From Osedax fenrisi (lineage: Eukaryota; Annelida; Polychaeta; Sabellida; Siboglinidae): 64,000 nucleotides of DNA. Under the pieces are notes generated by a model. The model was not told the DNA's origin. It made no database searches and saw nothing but the letters and a program-made list of their open reading frames with translations. Positions within the stretch are counted from its first letter, which is position 1, and each line of letters starts with the position of its first letter. The stretch covers positions 32,989,707 to 33,053,706 of the forward strand of contig OZ025245.1 in assembly GCA_964019155.1 (NCBI GenBank), read 5' to 3'. Positions 46,713 to 59,162 of this stretch are shown here, one piece after another. Made by a program: the position numbers and the translations under genes.

Positions 46713-46985
46713 CACTCAGAAAAATAAGCTTAAGTAATTATAGGCCGAAAGCTAGTCATTATTATTTGGTCTAAAACGACTCGGTTACATTTATACATTT
46801 ATCAAACCTAGTCATCTAATGACTCGGTTATTTATTTGATAATTGAAATCCCGTCATCCAATGACTCAGTTATTTATTTGATAATTGAAAGCCAGTCATA
46901 CAATGACTCAGTTATTTATTTGATAATTGAAAGCGAGTCATCTAATGACTCGGTTATTTATTTGATAATTTATAGCTAGTCATTC
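46713..46985. mobile_element. CACT-ended element terminus with 42-bp subterminal repeats
   Basis: CACTCAGAAAAATAAGCTTA at 46713 is followed by about four tandem 42-bp units (GTTATTTATTTGATAATTGA plus an AGTCATCTAATGACTCG-like palindrome). The layout mirrors the CACTA-like element at 33275-36269 (CACTG...AAATAA plus repeat array). The opposite end was not found. Confidence 0.5.
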
Positions 46986-46989
46986 ATAT

Positions 46990-47295
46990 TAAATAGTTTT
47001 TTTATTTAAATCTAGTAGGTACAATATATTCACTTTATTACTCATTGAATATTAATTTATTGGCACACCTATAAACAAGTATTATTTATTGAAAATAAAA
47101 TTATTTAATAAGAATGTTACTAATATAAATGAAACATGACATTTCATAAACTTTATTATATTAAATTGATAATTTATAGTATTGAATATATAATTAAATA
47201 ATGATTAAGAAATGATGTGGATATTTATTCATATTTTATTATAACAAATATATCAAATCACTTAAGATGCATTAAAAGTTTAAATAAAAATATGC

Positions 47296-47355
<60 letters not shown>

Positions 47356-47930
47356 GTACATATTATATAAATATAATACTTCTATAATACATACATATAT
47401 TATTATTCAAATAGTACAATTAATATTATCATATATATTATATACAATAAATACAAATATAAATTTTAAAAGTTATAAATATATATAGTAAAGTACATAT
47501 ATATATTATAATTTAATTCTATTATATAAATATGTGACTTTTTTTAATATTTTTACATCATCTTGTAAATATAATAATATTTTGTGTATAAAAGATAACG
47601 TTAATTTAATATTATTAAGATAACTAATATATATTAAAAACTACAATAAAACGATATAAATATAACACGAAAATCGTCATGTGATAATATATGTTGATTT
47701 TCAACATATAATTTAAACATTCTTTCTTCTTTATTAAAAATATATATATATTATTATTGAGTTGAATGTCCATATAAAAAATGTTTCCTTTCTTAGAAAA
47801 TATAGTTGATACATATAAAAGAGACTGTAATATTTCTGAAAATATTGTATACAATAGATTTATATTAAAAATGGAGTTATTATATAATACATTTAAAATA
47901 ACTATATATTAATAAGCTGGAATAATTTTA
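46990..47930. other. AT-rich gene-free stretch with TA microsatellite
   Basis: A TA run of about 28 units at 47297-47353. Otherwise AT-rich sequence with no recognisable exon. Confidence 0.7.
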
Positions 47931-47935
47931 GCTAA

Positions 47936-48080
47936 CCTTCTCCATCATTTTTAATATGTTGATTGTAAAGATTAATTAATTTCCAATCTTCACAGCTACA
48001 TTTTGCATTCTTGCATATATTATATAATTTCTTATATAATATACTCCTCGAACTTCGCTTAAACTCAATTTCTGGATCCA
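47936..48080 (-). CDS. possible first exon, unidentified
   Basis: ATG at 48080 opens MDPEIEFKRSSRSILYKKLY, NICKNAKCSCEDWKLINLYN, QHIKNDGEG and ends at a GTTAGC donor. The charged, cysteine-containing peptide looks coding. The product is unknown; downstream exons on the same strand may include the fragments at 46290-46700. Confidence 0.35.
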
Positions 48081-48770
48081 TTCAACTAAGATTATAATAT
48101 TCTTGGTATATCTGGATCATTAGTTTTTTAAATTATATAATATTTTAGACATTTGAAATAATATTATCTTTATATAATGTAATATATTTATTTTTAAGTA
48201 TATATTTATCTTCGAATATTTAGCAAAGCCTGTATTACATATTACAATTATCGGTACGGTCAACTTCGATATAACCACCTTTTTGGTATGTATCCAACAT
48301 ATCCCCAGTTATTTTGATTACGATGTAATGGTCAAATTTAAAATAAAACTCTTTATATAATTGACATAGAGGAAATTAACCGAATACGGACACGGACACT
48401 CTCGGATCATTACAATCTATCTAATCATTACATAATTTCAAAAATAGTACGTTAACGCTATGCTATAATTATAGCATGTTTATTAAAATTATCCAACCAT
48501 TTTAAATAATTTATGTTATATTTTTTTAATATGATACATAAGTTATCTTATGCTGTTTTCTAAAAAAAAGTAAGAATGATTTTAAATTTTGAGACAATGA
48601 TTTTATACTAGTGTGATATATCATAGTTTGAAATATAATAGTTTGAGATCAACTTATTTTGTAATATTAAATATTTAAATATTTTATCACAATTATTTTA
48701 TTGATTTTGATTATTTTAGATTGTATATTTTTATCAAATGTTATAGTGATTATACTAATTACACTAATAA

Positions 48771-49070
48771 TTATATTAAAACTAACATATATATTATTTT
48801 TAAATATGGATAGTATTGTAAAACATCTTTCACCATCCCGTAATCCAAGATGATTTTTCGTCTCAAATAGAATGTTTTAATCATTAATGCTTGTATTTTA
48901 TCAACATTTTGAGTAGTTTGGGTGTGTTGTTTACAGAGCCAATCGCGAAATATCGATAAGGTATCCACAGTATCTCCAATAGGTATATTTGGAGAATAAT
49001 TCGTTAAACCGTATATGTTTGGTTTATTTGAATTTTCCGATCTTTTCCGTTTTCTGCATGGATAATTCAT
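48771..49070 (-). pseudogene. SAMD3-like family fragment
   Basis: A 99-codon frame begins MNYPCRKRKRSENSNKPNIY, then NYSPNIPIGD, SIFRDWLCKQH, ALMIKTFYLRRKIILDYG and MVKDVLQYYPYLK. The pattern (Pro-rich ...PxGD, helix, M.xTFxLRRxxI, vxxvLxxYPxLK) matches a domain common in animal proteins annotated as sterile alpha motif domain-containing protein 3-like, of unknown function. Only this piece is present; after YPYLKI the sequence turns AT-rich. Confidence 0.5.
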
Positions 49071-49115
49071 TTTCCCCTCTCCTTCCTTTTCCGGTAGTTA
49101 CGGAAACATTCCACG

Positions 49116-49341
49116 ATTAATCGATGATATCTTTTCTGTATATTGAATAAAATAATTAGTATATATTGTAACTATAGTTAATATATACTAATTATAGCCT
49201 AGATATTAACCATGGCCAAAATAGATGCATTAATCGATGATATCTTTTCTGTATATTGAATAAAATAATTAATATATATTGTAACTATAGTTAATATATA
49301 CTAATTATAGCTTAGATATTAACCATTGCCAAAATAGATGC
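49116..49341. repeat. 113-bp tandem duplication containing a palindrome
   Basis: ATTAATCGATGATATCTTTT starts two successive copies. Each includes ATTA(G/A)TATATATTGTAACTA and its near inverse, and each ends CAAAATAGATGC. Confidence 0.9.
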
Positions 49342-50216
49342 ATTTTCACTATATCTCTCACTTTAAATTAGAGGAGGAAATTCCAATAATAATCCTTTTG
49401 AAATTATATCATATTCAAATGATGTCGGATATCTGAATAATAATTGAATATGTATATATAATAATACAATAAAATGAATATTATGAAAAATAATTAAAAA
49501 ATGTAAATATATATTATATGAAATAATATTACTTAATATATGTTGTTGTCTTAACATATCTTACTAACTAAATAGAAAAGAAACATGTGTATAAATTATT
49601 CTTAATAATTTTGTTACGTCACTTGATGAATATTTATAATCTTTCGATTTTAATTTCATAATAAATTCATCATCTAGTTGATCAGCGGGAAATTTATAAT
49701 TCGGAGATACAATAGAGAGATACATATATAGAGACATGGAGAGAGAGTCAACTATGAAATTTATTCTTTGTCAAATTTGAATATTCATAATAGTTAACTG
49801 CCGCGCATATTGTACATCTTTTTAAAAAGTATCAATCATATCTTCAATTATATATTTTAATAATATATATAATATAAAGTAAATATAATAGTCTTATATA
49901 ATAGTATATAATTGTCAATATTAATGTAATGTAATATAATGTAAATGATGTATATGATTTATATAATATGTGAATTTTTATAAAAATGAATCAATTTCTT
50001 CAACAAACATCTCGCTTTGTTTACATTTTTGTTTATCAACAATGCGCGTGCATCATGTACGAAAAAATAGCTAAGCTGTAGGGCTTGGATAAAAACTATA
50101 TTATATATGTAATATATTATATTACTAAATACCTACAGGTTTTAGATATATTTGTGTGCGTGACTTTATTATATTTGTTACCTTCAACACGAGTTGTTTC
50201 ATTTTATTTTATATAA

Positions 50217-51480
50217 TAGAATATTTAACAAACCTGATTAATCTAAGAGAAGGTGATGACTTGTTCATTTCCTCTTCAAGTTCTCTTTTTAAAGTTATTC
50301 TTTCCGTTAAAGATACAGTTTAACAGGGATGTACCTATATATAATTAATGAATATAGTAACTGTCATTAATAATTATATTACTAACATGTCTATTATTTT
50401 TTTTAAATACAATTCCGAGACAAAGTTATTTTCTTTTTCTAACTTGCCAGGGGTTCCAAATTTTTTTCGAATAATTTCATATTCGTTAGAAGTATCATTT
50501 ACCCGTCTTCTTGCAAGAATATTTTCAGGGATTGTTTAAGGCTTTTCTAAAATCTATGTAATAATACATGTAATTAATGATCATAAATAATATCAATTTA
50601 ATAAATTTAAATATGAAATTAATAAAAAAAACTACATATATATAAAAGATAAGAATTTTTAAATTTATAAATATAAAATAAAGTATACACAATATACTTT
50701 AATGTGAAATAATTTAAATAAATTCAGGATAAATCATAATACTAGAAATTATATATTATTTTTAATTATTATATTTATTTTTATAATTTAATATAAATAA
50801 TATAACCTCATCACCCAAGAAAGGATACGCTGCAAGTAATGCCATAATAACCCTTGCTAGCCAAACTCTTGAAATTAATCTATAAATGTTATATAATATT
50901 ATATATATGTAGTCTGTATTATAACAATTATATAATAAATTACTTACAAAGTTTTATATTTTATTTCTATATCATCGACACAGGCTTTAATTAAATATTT
51001 CCTATTTTGCGTGTAAGGGATATAATACTTATGATCTCTTTGGGTTGACAATATTAATAGTAAATCATTTTCAAATGTTGGCAACCTAATATAAAAGTTG
51101 ATATATATATATATATATATATATATACATTAATAAGAAAATAATGTAATTAATTATATACAGATAAAATATAATTTTCAATAAATACTTGAATCAATTT
51201 TGTATTAGATGTATTATGTTAAATGATATCACATATAATTTATATACTAACATATATCCAAACAAATCTTCATTAAATAATGCTTTTTGATTGCCAGATT
51301 TGTCATGTTCTATTAGTGTTGATTCATCTTGTGGTAATGTATCATCTTCTGGTAGTGTGGCCTCATCTTGTGGCGGTGTTGTATCATATTATGGTAATAC
51401 CTCATCTTGTAGTGATGTTTCATTTACATAGTTTGAATTATTAGCTAACTCATCACATTTTTCTAATGATGTATATTCTT
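50217..51480 (-). pseudogene. multi-exon gene of unknown family, partly duplicated at 32741-33203
   Basis: Exons on the minus strand: 51480-51245 is acidic (ETSLQDEVLP, TPPQDEATLPEDDTLPQDES, KALFNEDLFGYM) and contains one in-frame TAA near 51391. About 51085-50948 (LPTFENDLLLILSTQRDH, IPYTQNRKYLIKACVDDIEI, KYKT) and 50880-50818 (LISRVWLARVIMALLAAYPF, LGDE) join in phase. 50525-50390 reads PENILARRRVNDTSNEYEII, RKKFGTPGKLEKENNFVSEL. 50290-50232 reads SLTERITLKRELEEEMNKSS. Splice borders are visible for most. The product is unidentified; it is helical and charged, without catalytic motifs. The TAA in the acidic exon suggests decay. Confidence 0.5.
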
Positions 51481-51599
51481 CTATAATTTATAATTTACTA
51501 TTAGATATTATTTTAATTTGTATGTATATATGTTATAGAATACTGTATTTATTCTATCATATATAATAATTATTTATTATTTATAATTTATTATGTAAT

Positions 51600-52650
51600 A
51601 TGGGTATTTGGTATTGATATTTGTATGACAAAACTCCAGGGAAGATTAGTGAAGCCAAAGCCTTATATAATATTTATCAATCCTGCAATAATATAAATTA
51701 ATTGTGTACTGCATAAAATGCAATAATTAAATTAATTTAAATTATTGATTCAATATATCATTTTTTAATAAATTATTTTAATATTACAAAATTTAAATAA
51801 CATATAACTATGTAAATATATATATATATATTTATTTATTTTATATGTATACTAAATACTCTTATAATAATCTTATATAATATAAAAAACTAACAAATTT
51901 CTCATAATGTACTTTATCTTCTAGTTTATCTTCAAATTCTTCAATTTGTTTTCTATTTTTACAATAGAATTGACTCTAATCATTTTCATTTAATGCATCA
52001 ATTTTAATATTTATTTTTGCAATTTCTAAAGTATTTTCTGAAAATAAAAATATAGTAAATTGTATATATACATGGTATATATTATTGATGGGACTGAATT
52101 ATTTCATTTGGTTTCTTATGACTATTGTACAAAATATGGATAGGCTTAATTATTTTAATTAATTTTATAAAAAAACATGTGTTTCAATAGTTATTTATAA
52201 ATATCACGATTTAATAATTATAATAATACATAACTATTGAGGTTCTTTGCTTCCCCTTAAACGTATATAAACATATATATATTTTAACATATTTGCTAGT
52301 ATCACAAACTTTTATGGATATAATATATTTGATGCAACATTTTCATAATTTCTCCATTTGTAGGTTCAACATTGGGAGGTATCCAAGTCGGTGGTGTATT
52401 ATATGATTTTTGATTTTTTTATGAAGTATATTGTAAGAGGGAGTTTGGATATTGTAAGAGGGTTGCGGAGTTGATATATTGTAAGTGGGTTGTAGATTTT
52501 GATTATTGTAAGTGGGTGGTTGAGATGAAACTGACATAATATTGTTATTGTAAGAGGGTCGTGGTGGTGTTGCAATGTTAGTGAGATTATGGTAGGCCTT
52601 ACTACTCTTTGTAGTAAATGTTGGTAAATCTAGTCTTGCTTGTTTTGATA
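51600..52650 (-). pseudogene. DUF4806-type gene with YNxxTP-rich linker, frameshift and stop
   Basis: An exon opens at 52650 after TTTACAG: SKQARLDLPTF, then an imperfect repeat of SYN/TYN with Pro and Thr (PPTYNNQNLQPTYNISTPQP). At an A7 run (about 52413-52420) the frame must shift to continue SYNTPPTWIPPNVEPTNGEI, MKMLHQIYYIHKSL. The next exon 52037-51895 reads ENTLEIAKINIKIDALNEND, in-frame TAG (51975-51977), SQFYCKNRKQIEEFEDKLED, before GTTAGT. A weak DUF4806-like remnant (KALASLIFPGVLS) is near 51640. The architecture matches the gene at 59915-61122, but this copy is broken. Confidence 0.6.
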
Positions 52651-52704
52651 CTGTAAACAAATACATAATAAATAGTTTAATATAATTATGTGTTCCCAGT
52701 AAAC

Positions 52705-52895
52705 AACAACATACAAATATGAACATAAAAATATGCACATATTATGAACATATTTTGGCTATCATATTATGAACATACAAATATGAACATATTATGAACA
52801 TAAAAATATGAACATATTATGAACATACAAATATGAACATATTATGAACATACACATATGAACATATTATGAACATACTATGAACATACAAATAT
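52705..52895. repeat. GAACATA(C/A)AAATAT tandem repeat, about 25-bp unit
   Basis: ATATGAACATATTATGAACA alternates with TACAAATATG for about 190 bases. It begins just after CCCAGTAAACAACAACATAC, an end-like sequence resembling the CCCAGCAAAC MITE terminus. Confidence 0.85.
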
Positions 52896-53111
52896 GAACC
52901 AATTATAGTTATCTTACATATACAATATTTACTATTAAAATAATATATATGAACATACATGAATTATTTAAAATGATGACAAGAAAATAAATAATAAATA
53001 TGTTATAACATGCACATCCATGTATAAATAAGTATGGTAATATGTTGATATTTTTATTTTGAGATATATTTTACATAAAAATAATTATATTTTATGAATT
53101 CCCATAAAAAA

Positions 53112-53447
53112 ATAATAAGATATTTTCGTTATTCAATTTAATATTTATCACCTAATCAATATTTAAATTATATTTAAAGCATTCATTTCTCATCAAGATT
53201 ATAAATTAATTGTATACTATTAATATATCATTCAATATTATAATGAATATCTGTCCTAAATAGATAATATTTAAGAATGATAATAAGATATTTTCGTTAT
53301 TCAATTTAATATTTATCACCTAATCAATATTTAAATTATATTTAAAGCATTCATTTCTCATCAAGATTTTAAATTAATTGTATACTATTAATATATCAAT
53401 CTATATTATAATGAATATTTGTCCTAAATAGATAATATTTAAGAATG
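53112..53447. repeat. 168-bp tandem duplication
   Basis: ATAATAAGATATTTTCGTTA starts two adjacent, almost identical copies (53112 and 53280), each ending GATAATATTTAAGAATGA. Confidence 0.9.
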
Positions 53448-53846
53448 ATGTTAAAATAGAGTAATAAATATTATTATATATATATATAATATTTATAAGT
53501 TATTTAAGGTTTTAAATATTAAATTATTACTAATTTTACAATTACATATTTTATATTTAGTTCATTATATAAATTTATATAATAATTTATATATAATTTT
53601 AAAATATCTTAAATATATTTATAGTACATCTTTGGAATAAAATAGTATTTAGTTTTATTTAGTCTTATAAAGAAAATAGTTAAACAGGTAATACAATTTA
53701 TACTTTATTAATTAATGGTTTTAAATAGGTAGTGTTTCTTAAAAAATTCTTAATTTTGTTCATGATTTGGTCAGTGTTACCTTCAAAAATACCTATTGGT
53801 ATTTAAGTAAAATTAAATATATATACAATGAATAAATTTAACTAAC

Positions 53847-54292
53847 CTAAAATAACTTTCACCAGTTCAGAACAACAAAACCCCCTCCTATTATTTCCTC
53901 CAGATCTATTTATGTTCAGCCATACTTCCGGACTACATATACTTAACAATATGCTACCAATTTTTAGATGTTTCAATGGGCGTAATTGATTAATCTATAA
54001 ATGTGAATATATATATATATATTATTTATTAATAATATATAGAATTATAGTAATTAATATTTATAAATGAAATTTAAAAATAATTACGTGGTTGTTTAAA
54101 ATAAAAAGATAATATCACTAACGGCTATTGTCATCTCGCCCTCCTTTTCGAGTAAAATATTATATAAGTCGTATTGTTCTATGCTTAGTATAGTTGTAAA
54201 TGTTTCATGTGGAATGTTTTGAGAATGCATATATGTAAGTGAATCTTTACTTCTTAAAAGTAGATTAACCTTACGATTAAGATTATCATTAT
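53847..54292 (-). CDS. DUF4806-like domain, two exons
   Basis: Exon 54292-54123 (after CAATAG) reads LNRKVNLLLRSKDSLTYMHS, IPHETFTTILSIEQYDLYNI, LLEKEGEMTIA, then a GTTAGT donor. Exon 53994-53847 (after TATAG) reads INQLRPLKHLKIGSILLSIC, SPEVWLNINRSGGNNRRGFC, CSELVKVIL, then GTTAGT. The second exon has the (S/P)PE(V/L)W....(G/S)..(N/K)(R/K)..F pattern of the end of DUF4806, also present as PPELWQHYNVEGAGIKKKRS in the gene at 59915-61122. It has no stops, but no start exon was recognised. It may belong to a gene that continues into 52650. Confidence 0.5.
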
Positions 54293-54487
54293 CTATTGAA
54301 ACAATGTATTATTAAATATGTATATATATAATTTAGATATATAGTATAAGTAGTTATTAATTAATATATTCATATATTTATAACTATTATTAACAATTTT
54401 ATTATTAAATATTTTTTAATTATTTTATTTAAGTATTCATATAAAATATCTGGTATGAAAGAATAATATAATTTATACATAAGGATC

Positions 54488-54492
54488 ATGTA

Positions 54493-54540
<48 letters not shown>

Positions 54541-54761
54541 TCTTGTGCTTTCAATTGTTAATATTAATATTCAAACTAAATCATGTATCAGTGGATAATT
54601 CTATTCACAAGGAACCTTTAAATTATAATATATGTTCATGTATTAATAATTCTAACTTTTTTCTAATCTTTCAACTTTGTTTAATATTTATTTCAATAAT
54701 GCAATGGTCTCAGCTAAAATGTAATATATATATTATATTATGATATATATATTATATATAT

Positions 54762-54793
<32 letters not shown>

Positions 54794-54802
54794 TATATAC
54801 CC
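54488..54802. repeat. TA microsatellites and AT-rich spacer
   Basis: TA runs at 54495-54533 and 54727-54800 border an AT-rich spacer. The open frame across 54531-54743 has no recognisable feature. Confidence 0.8.
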
Positions 54803-55035
54803 AGGCTACCAAAAAGCTAGTTGCAAGCTATAGCTTAAGTATGCTTTTTTATGAGTCGTGATTTTAGGCTTTCTGTGAACACAAAAGCTATAGCTTTTCA
54901 AAGCCTATCTACACCTATCAATTGATCATGGCTTTTACAGGCTACTTATTGATCCATGGCTCAGAAAAGCATATATACACCTATCTATGCCTCATGGCTT
55001 ATACAAGCTACTTATTGATACATGACTAAGAGATG
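54803..55035. repeat. AAGCTATAGCTT / CATGGCTTATACAAGCTAC repeat block
   Basis: CCCAGGCTACCAAAAAGCTA at 54802 is followed by repeated AAGCTATAGCTT palindromes and by CATGGCTT(A/T)TACA(A/G)GCTACTTATTGAT twice. Probably the end of a repeat element. 55.04-56.1 kb after it is AT-rich with no exon seen. Confidence 0.5.
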
Positions 55036-56127
55036 CAACATAGATTTATTATATTTATTATAATGAAAAATAATAATTAATTTATTAATTAAAATATGAC
55101 CACTCAAGTTATATAATATATATCAACATATATATTAACCTGTATTGTATGCACACTGCTGTATTATCTTAAATAGTATATAATGTGGATATTATACATA
55201 TTTTATGATATCTTATAAATGTTAATTAATGTTAATACATAAATTATAATTATATTTATACTATTATATAAATATTGAAATCAATACATTATTATTAATT
55301 ATATATATATAAATATATTTTTAATATTATATAAATATTGATATCAATTCTTTTTATATAATTAAAAATTACATATTAATTATAGATTTATTCTCAACAA
55401 TTATTACACCTAATAATTTCTGTATAATTAAAATGATATATTAAATTAAATATATAAAATGAGTTGCAAAATAATTATATTTATATTAAAAATGTACTAT
55501 ATGAGAAAGATTTACATTGAAAGATAAAATCATTTTAATATGGTTTATAATATATTTATATTATATAATAATTTATGAGTATAACAAATAGATTACAATA
55601 TTCATATTTATTCTATTTAAGTTATAATTAAATTTATTCTCTTTTTACAAAACCCACATGAATATTTAATTTTTCCCAATACAAATATGTATGTTCATTA
55701 ATATATTGACTATCTGATAAAACTATTTAAAATAACAAAATCTAGTTACATCTAGATCACTTATATATATAGTTATAAACTAATGAAATATTAATATTTC
55801 TATTCTGTTTTCATGTAAATATTGAAATCAATACATTATTATTAATTTTAATATATATTAATTATAAATAGATTTATAAATTTTTTATAAATATGGATAT
55901 TAATTTATTATTATATAATTAAAAATTACATATTAATTATAGATTTATTCTCAAAAATAAGTAAATAAAATTATTATATTTTAATTAAAAATTTACTATA
56001 TATGAGAAAAATATATAATATGATCAGATAAATTATAATTTATGATTAAAATGATTAAAAATATTAAATAAACATTTATTTATTAAAATTATTAACTAAA
56101 ATATTTACACATTTATTTATAATATTA

Positions 56128-56279
56128 TCATAACACTTCTGTCGAATTGTTAATCCTATATTCATCTTCAGTTAGTACATCTTCATAGGGTGCTCCCTCA
56201 TCTTCATTTAGTACTTCTTCACACAGTGCTCCCTCATTTTCTTGTATTTGCAGTTCTCTTACTGACTTAGCCTGACTAA
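56128..56279 (-). CDS. last exon with acidic tandem repeat
   Basis: After an acceptor (TTGCAG at 56280) the exon reads VSQAKSVRELQIQENEGALC, EEVLNEDEGAPYEDVLTEDE and ends with a TGA at 56128. The unit NE(D)EGA..E(E/D)VL occurs twice. Similar acidic repeats are seen in the exon at 51245-51480. The upstream exons may be those near 58 kb, on the far side of the inverted repeat. Product unknown. Confidence 0.45.
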
Positions 56280-57361
56280 CTGCAATAGAAAAGTATAATT
56301 AATATATATAGCATAACAATTATTAATAATATAATTTAATATATTATATTAGGCAGTGAAGAGTCATAAAAATTGAATAGGAGATATTTGTATCCCTAAT
56401 TGTAATGATCAAAAAATGAAATGTTGCTTAGTTTTAACACTGATTCTAAAATAGTATTTATAAGAATCTATATGTATATTATAATATTTTATGGAGTATT
56501 TATTAATTGAAATATTATACTGTTTTGAAGTAAAAATTAATTATAATTATTCTAATTTATTAAGTATAATATTACAAATAATAATTAAATGCCTTTTTAC
56601 CAGATTTATATAATATATTATATACTTTATAAAATAAATATAACTTGTAATAGATAATTATCAATATTTGAATACGAATAATTATTTTGTAAAAAGATGC
56701 ATACACTTTTTTTAAATATACTTTATTTTCCACATTTTATTAAAAACTGCTGGGACTCACAGGGTTAAGGGGAGTTTCCAGTGTCCAAAATGATAAAAAA
56801 AAACATTTTTATTTTATTTATTTTTTCTACTATAATATTAATAATTTCTTATAGTTTTTACCAATAGTTAATATTCAAGTGATATTTAGAATACCTATAG
56901 GTATTCTGAATATCACTTGAATATTAACTATTTACATTCCAGATAATGTTATCAATATGAGGCGTATTACGTCAACTTTGATCAACATCGACCATTGGGA
57001 GGTAAAGGGTTAATGAAATTACAAGTTTATTACTAATGGTAGAAATTAACAGAGTAATAAATGAATGTAAGTATGTTGAAAATTAATTGAGAATAGAAAT
57101 ACACTTGTGTCATGCTCGCATGCCTTGCGCATGCTTGCTCGCATAATAAAAATAGCTATAGATATTTTTAATAATATATTATTAAGGGTTAGGCTTGATT
57201 TTCAAAGACAATAATATTTTACATGAATTAGTTTAATGTATTAGTTTAATATTCAATAATTATTTTTACATATTTATTAGTTTTCACTGATATTTCACAT
57301 TTCATAATACCAATATACTAAATACATGTATTATATGGGGGCGAGCTACGTTGATATATAT

Positions 57362-57812
57362 ATCAATAATATAATTCACCCTGTTAATAGACTTGTAGTA
57401 TTGTTATGTAATAAGTTATAATTTGTTATCTATAGTAGCTAATAACCTAATTTCTTCTTCTATATATAGCTAATAAATAAGGTACAAATAAGGTATAAAT
57501 ATCCATAGTACAAAATTCTATTTAGATATATACAAATGTGTTATAAATTTATAATAATCAATAATTATTCATATAATATATTAGTTATATTAATTATTGA
57601 TTATTATAAATGTATAACACATTTGTATATATCTAAATAGAATGTTGTACTATGGATATAAAGCCTTATTTATTAGCTATATATAGAAGAAGAAATTAGG
57701 TTATTAGCTACTATAGATAAGAAATTATAACATATTACATAACAATACTACAAGTCTATTTCTCTGTTCTTTTAACATGGTGAATTATATTATTGCTATA
57801 TTTATCGGCAAC
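57362..57812. repeat. hairpin of about 450 bp with arms of about 200 bp
   Basis: From CAATAATATAATTCACCCTG and AATAGACTTGTAGTATTGTT to ACAAATGTGTTATAAATTTA the left arm is mirrored by 57590-57812 with few changes. The right arm overlaps the end of an exon-like frame (57843-57750). Confidence 0.9.
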
Positions 57813-58060
57813 TTCGCTGGCCACCTCAGGTTTACATTGTCTCAACTAAAATCAATTTATTCAAGAGAGTGTACAGGATTATACTTATAATATTAAAAAA
57901 CTATAGCATAACTAAATTAATAAACTCATACATAAACAATTCAAACCTTTCCGATCTACCTTTACCTTCATCTGCTTGAGCATTACCGATAAAGTTTTAT
58001 TTACTCCATTGAATAATTCATCAGATATTTCTATTAAATAATTAAATTTATTAAATGCAA
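57750..58060 (-). pseudogene. two small exons of an unidentified gene
   Basis: 58047-57960 reads EISDELFNGVNKTLSVMLKQ, MKVKVDRK (coiled-coil-like). 57843-57752, after TTTTAG, reads LRQCKPEVASEVADKYSNNI, IHHVKRTEK and stop. The second overlaps the right arm of the hairpin, so part of its sequence was copied in inverse into the left arm. The first resembles the helical exon before DUF4806 in the neighbours. Confidence 0.35.
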
Positions 58061-59162
58061 ATATTAATGATATTTATAAAAATGTGTATATATTTGTTGA
58101 CAATAATAATCTTGTAAAACGATTAATTTGATGGGAGTTCCTATATTTGTTGAATTTCATTTTATTTATTGTTAATAGATAGCAAATAGTGAAAAGAATT
58201 AAACGGCGATAACTTTGTTATTAAATAATAATTATAATCATATTAGAATTTTCAGAACTTATGCTAAGAATTAAACTTAAAAAATTAAACTGGGATTTTT
58301 GAATTTTGATTATTTAAAATTCTATGTTAATTTTGGTGAAATTTGTTATAAATGCAAGATTTTTGATACTAAAAATTTAATAAAATGTTGACAAATCCCC
58401 TGTTCAATATGATTCTATATTTAATAATAAAGTTTTAATTATGTACAATATTTCATATCTATTAATATTGAATTGAATGAATTCAACAAACACAGGATCT
58501 CTCCTTATGGGGAGTTCCCAGTAGGCATGCCACTATGTATAGAGATTGAAAATAATGGGTCTATAGAAACACACATAATTCTATTCATTGAATTTATACT
58601 TGTTCAGTTATACACATTAAACATTTAGAAAATATATCATTATAGGATTATTTAATATATGTTATTTATATAATGGCATAAAAATTAGTATAATATTTAT
58701 ACTAGTTTTTATGAAACACTCTTCTATATACACATACCTAGTGAGAAATAATGATTCTGAGAAAACAGCAGTTACAGTTAAAAGTATGGAAATCAATTGA
58801 TATTAAAATATATTTAAATTTATATTCTTATTCATCATAGTAATTTACATATACAATACACATATATACAATTATCTCTATAGTAATATAAATATTGTTA
58901 TTTAATGAAATATTTTATAAAACATTATAATATAAAATACAATAGTCAGGGATCATAATATATAATAAATAAAATATTGATACATTTATTTTTGAATAGT
59001 ATGGTCTAAAAACTATATTTTATGGTATTTCTAGATCGAATTCATGGCTAATATTTATACAGGTACAAAAATACACTATACTTATTAATATTATAGTAGA
59101 AAAAATAAATAAAATAAAAATGTTTTTTTTTTATCATTTTGGACACTGGGAACTCCCCTTAA

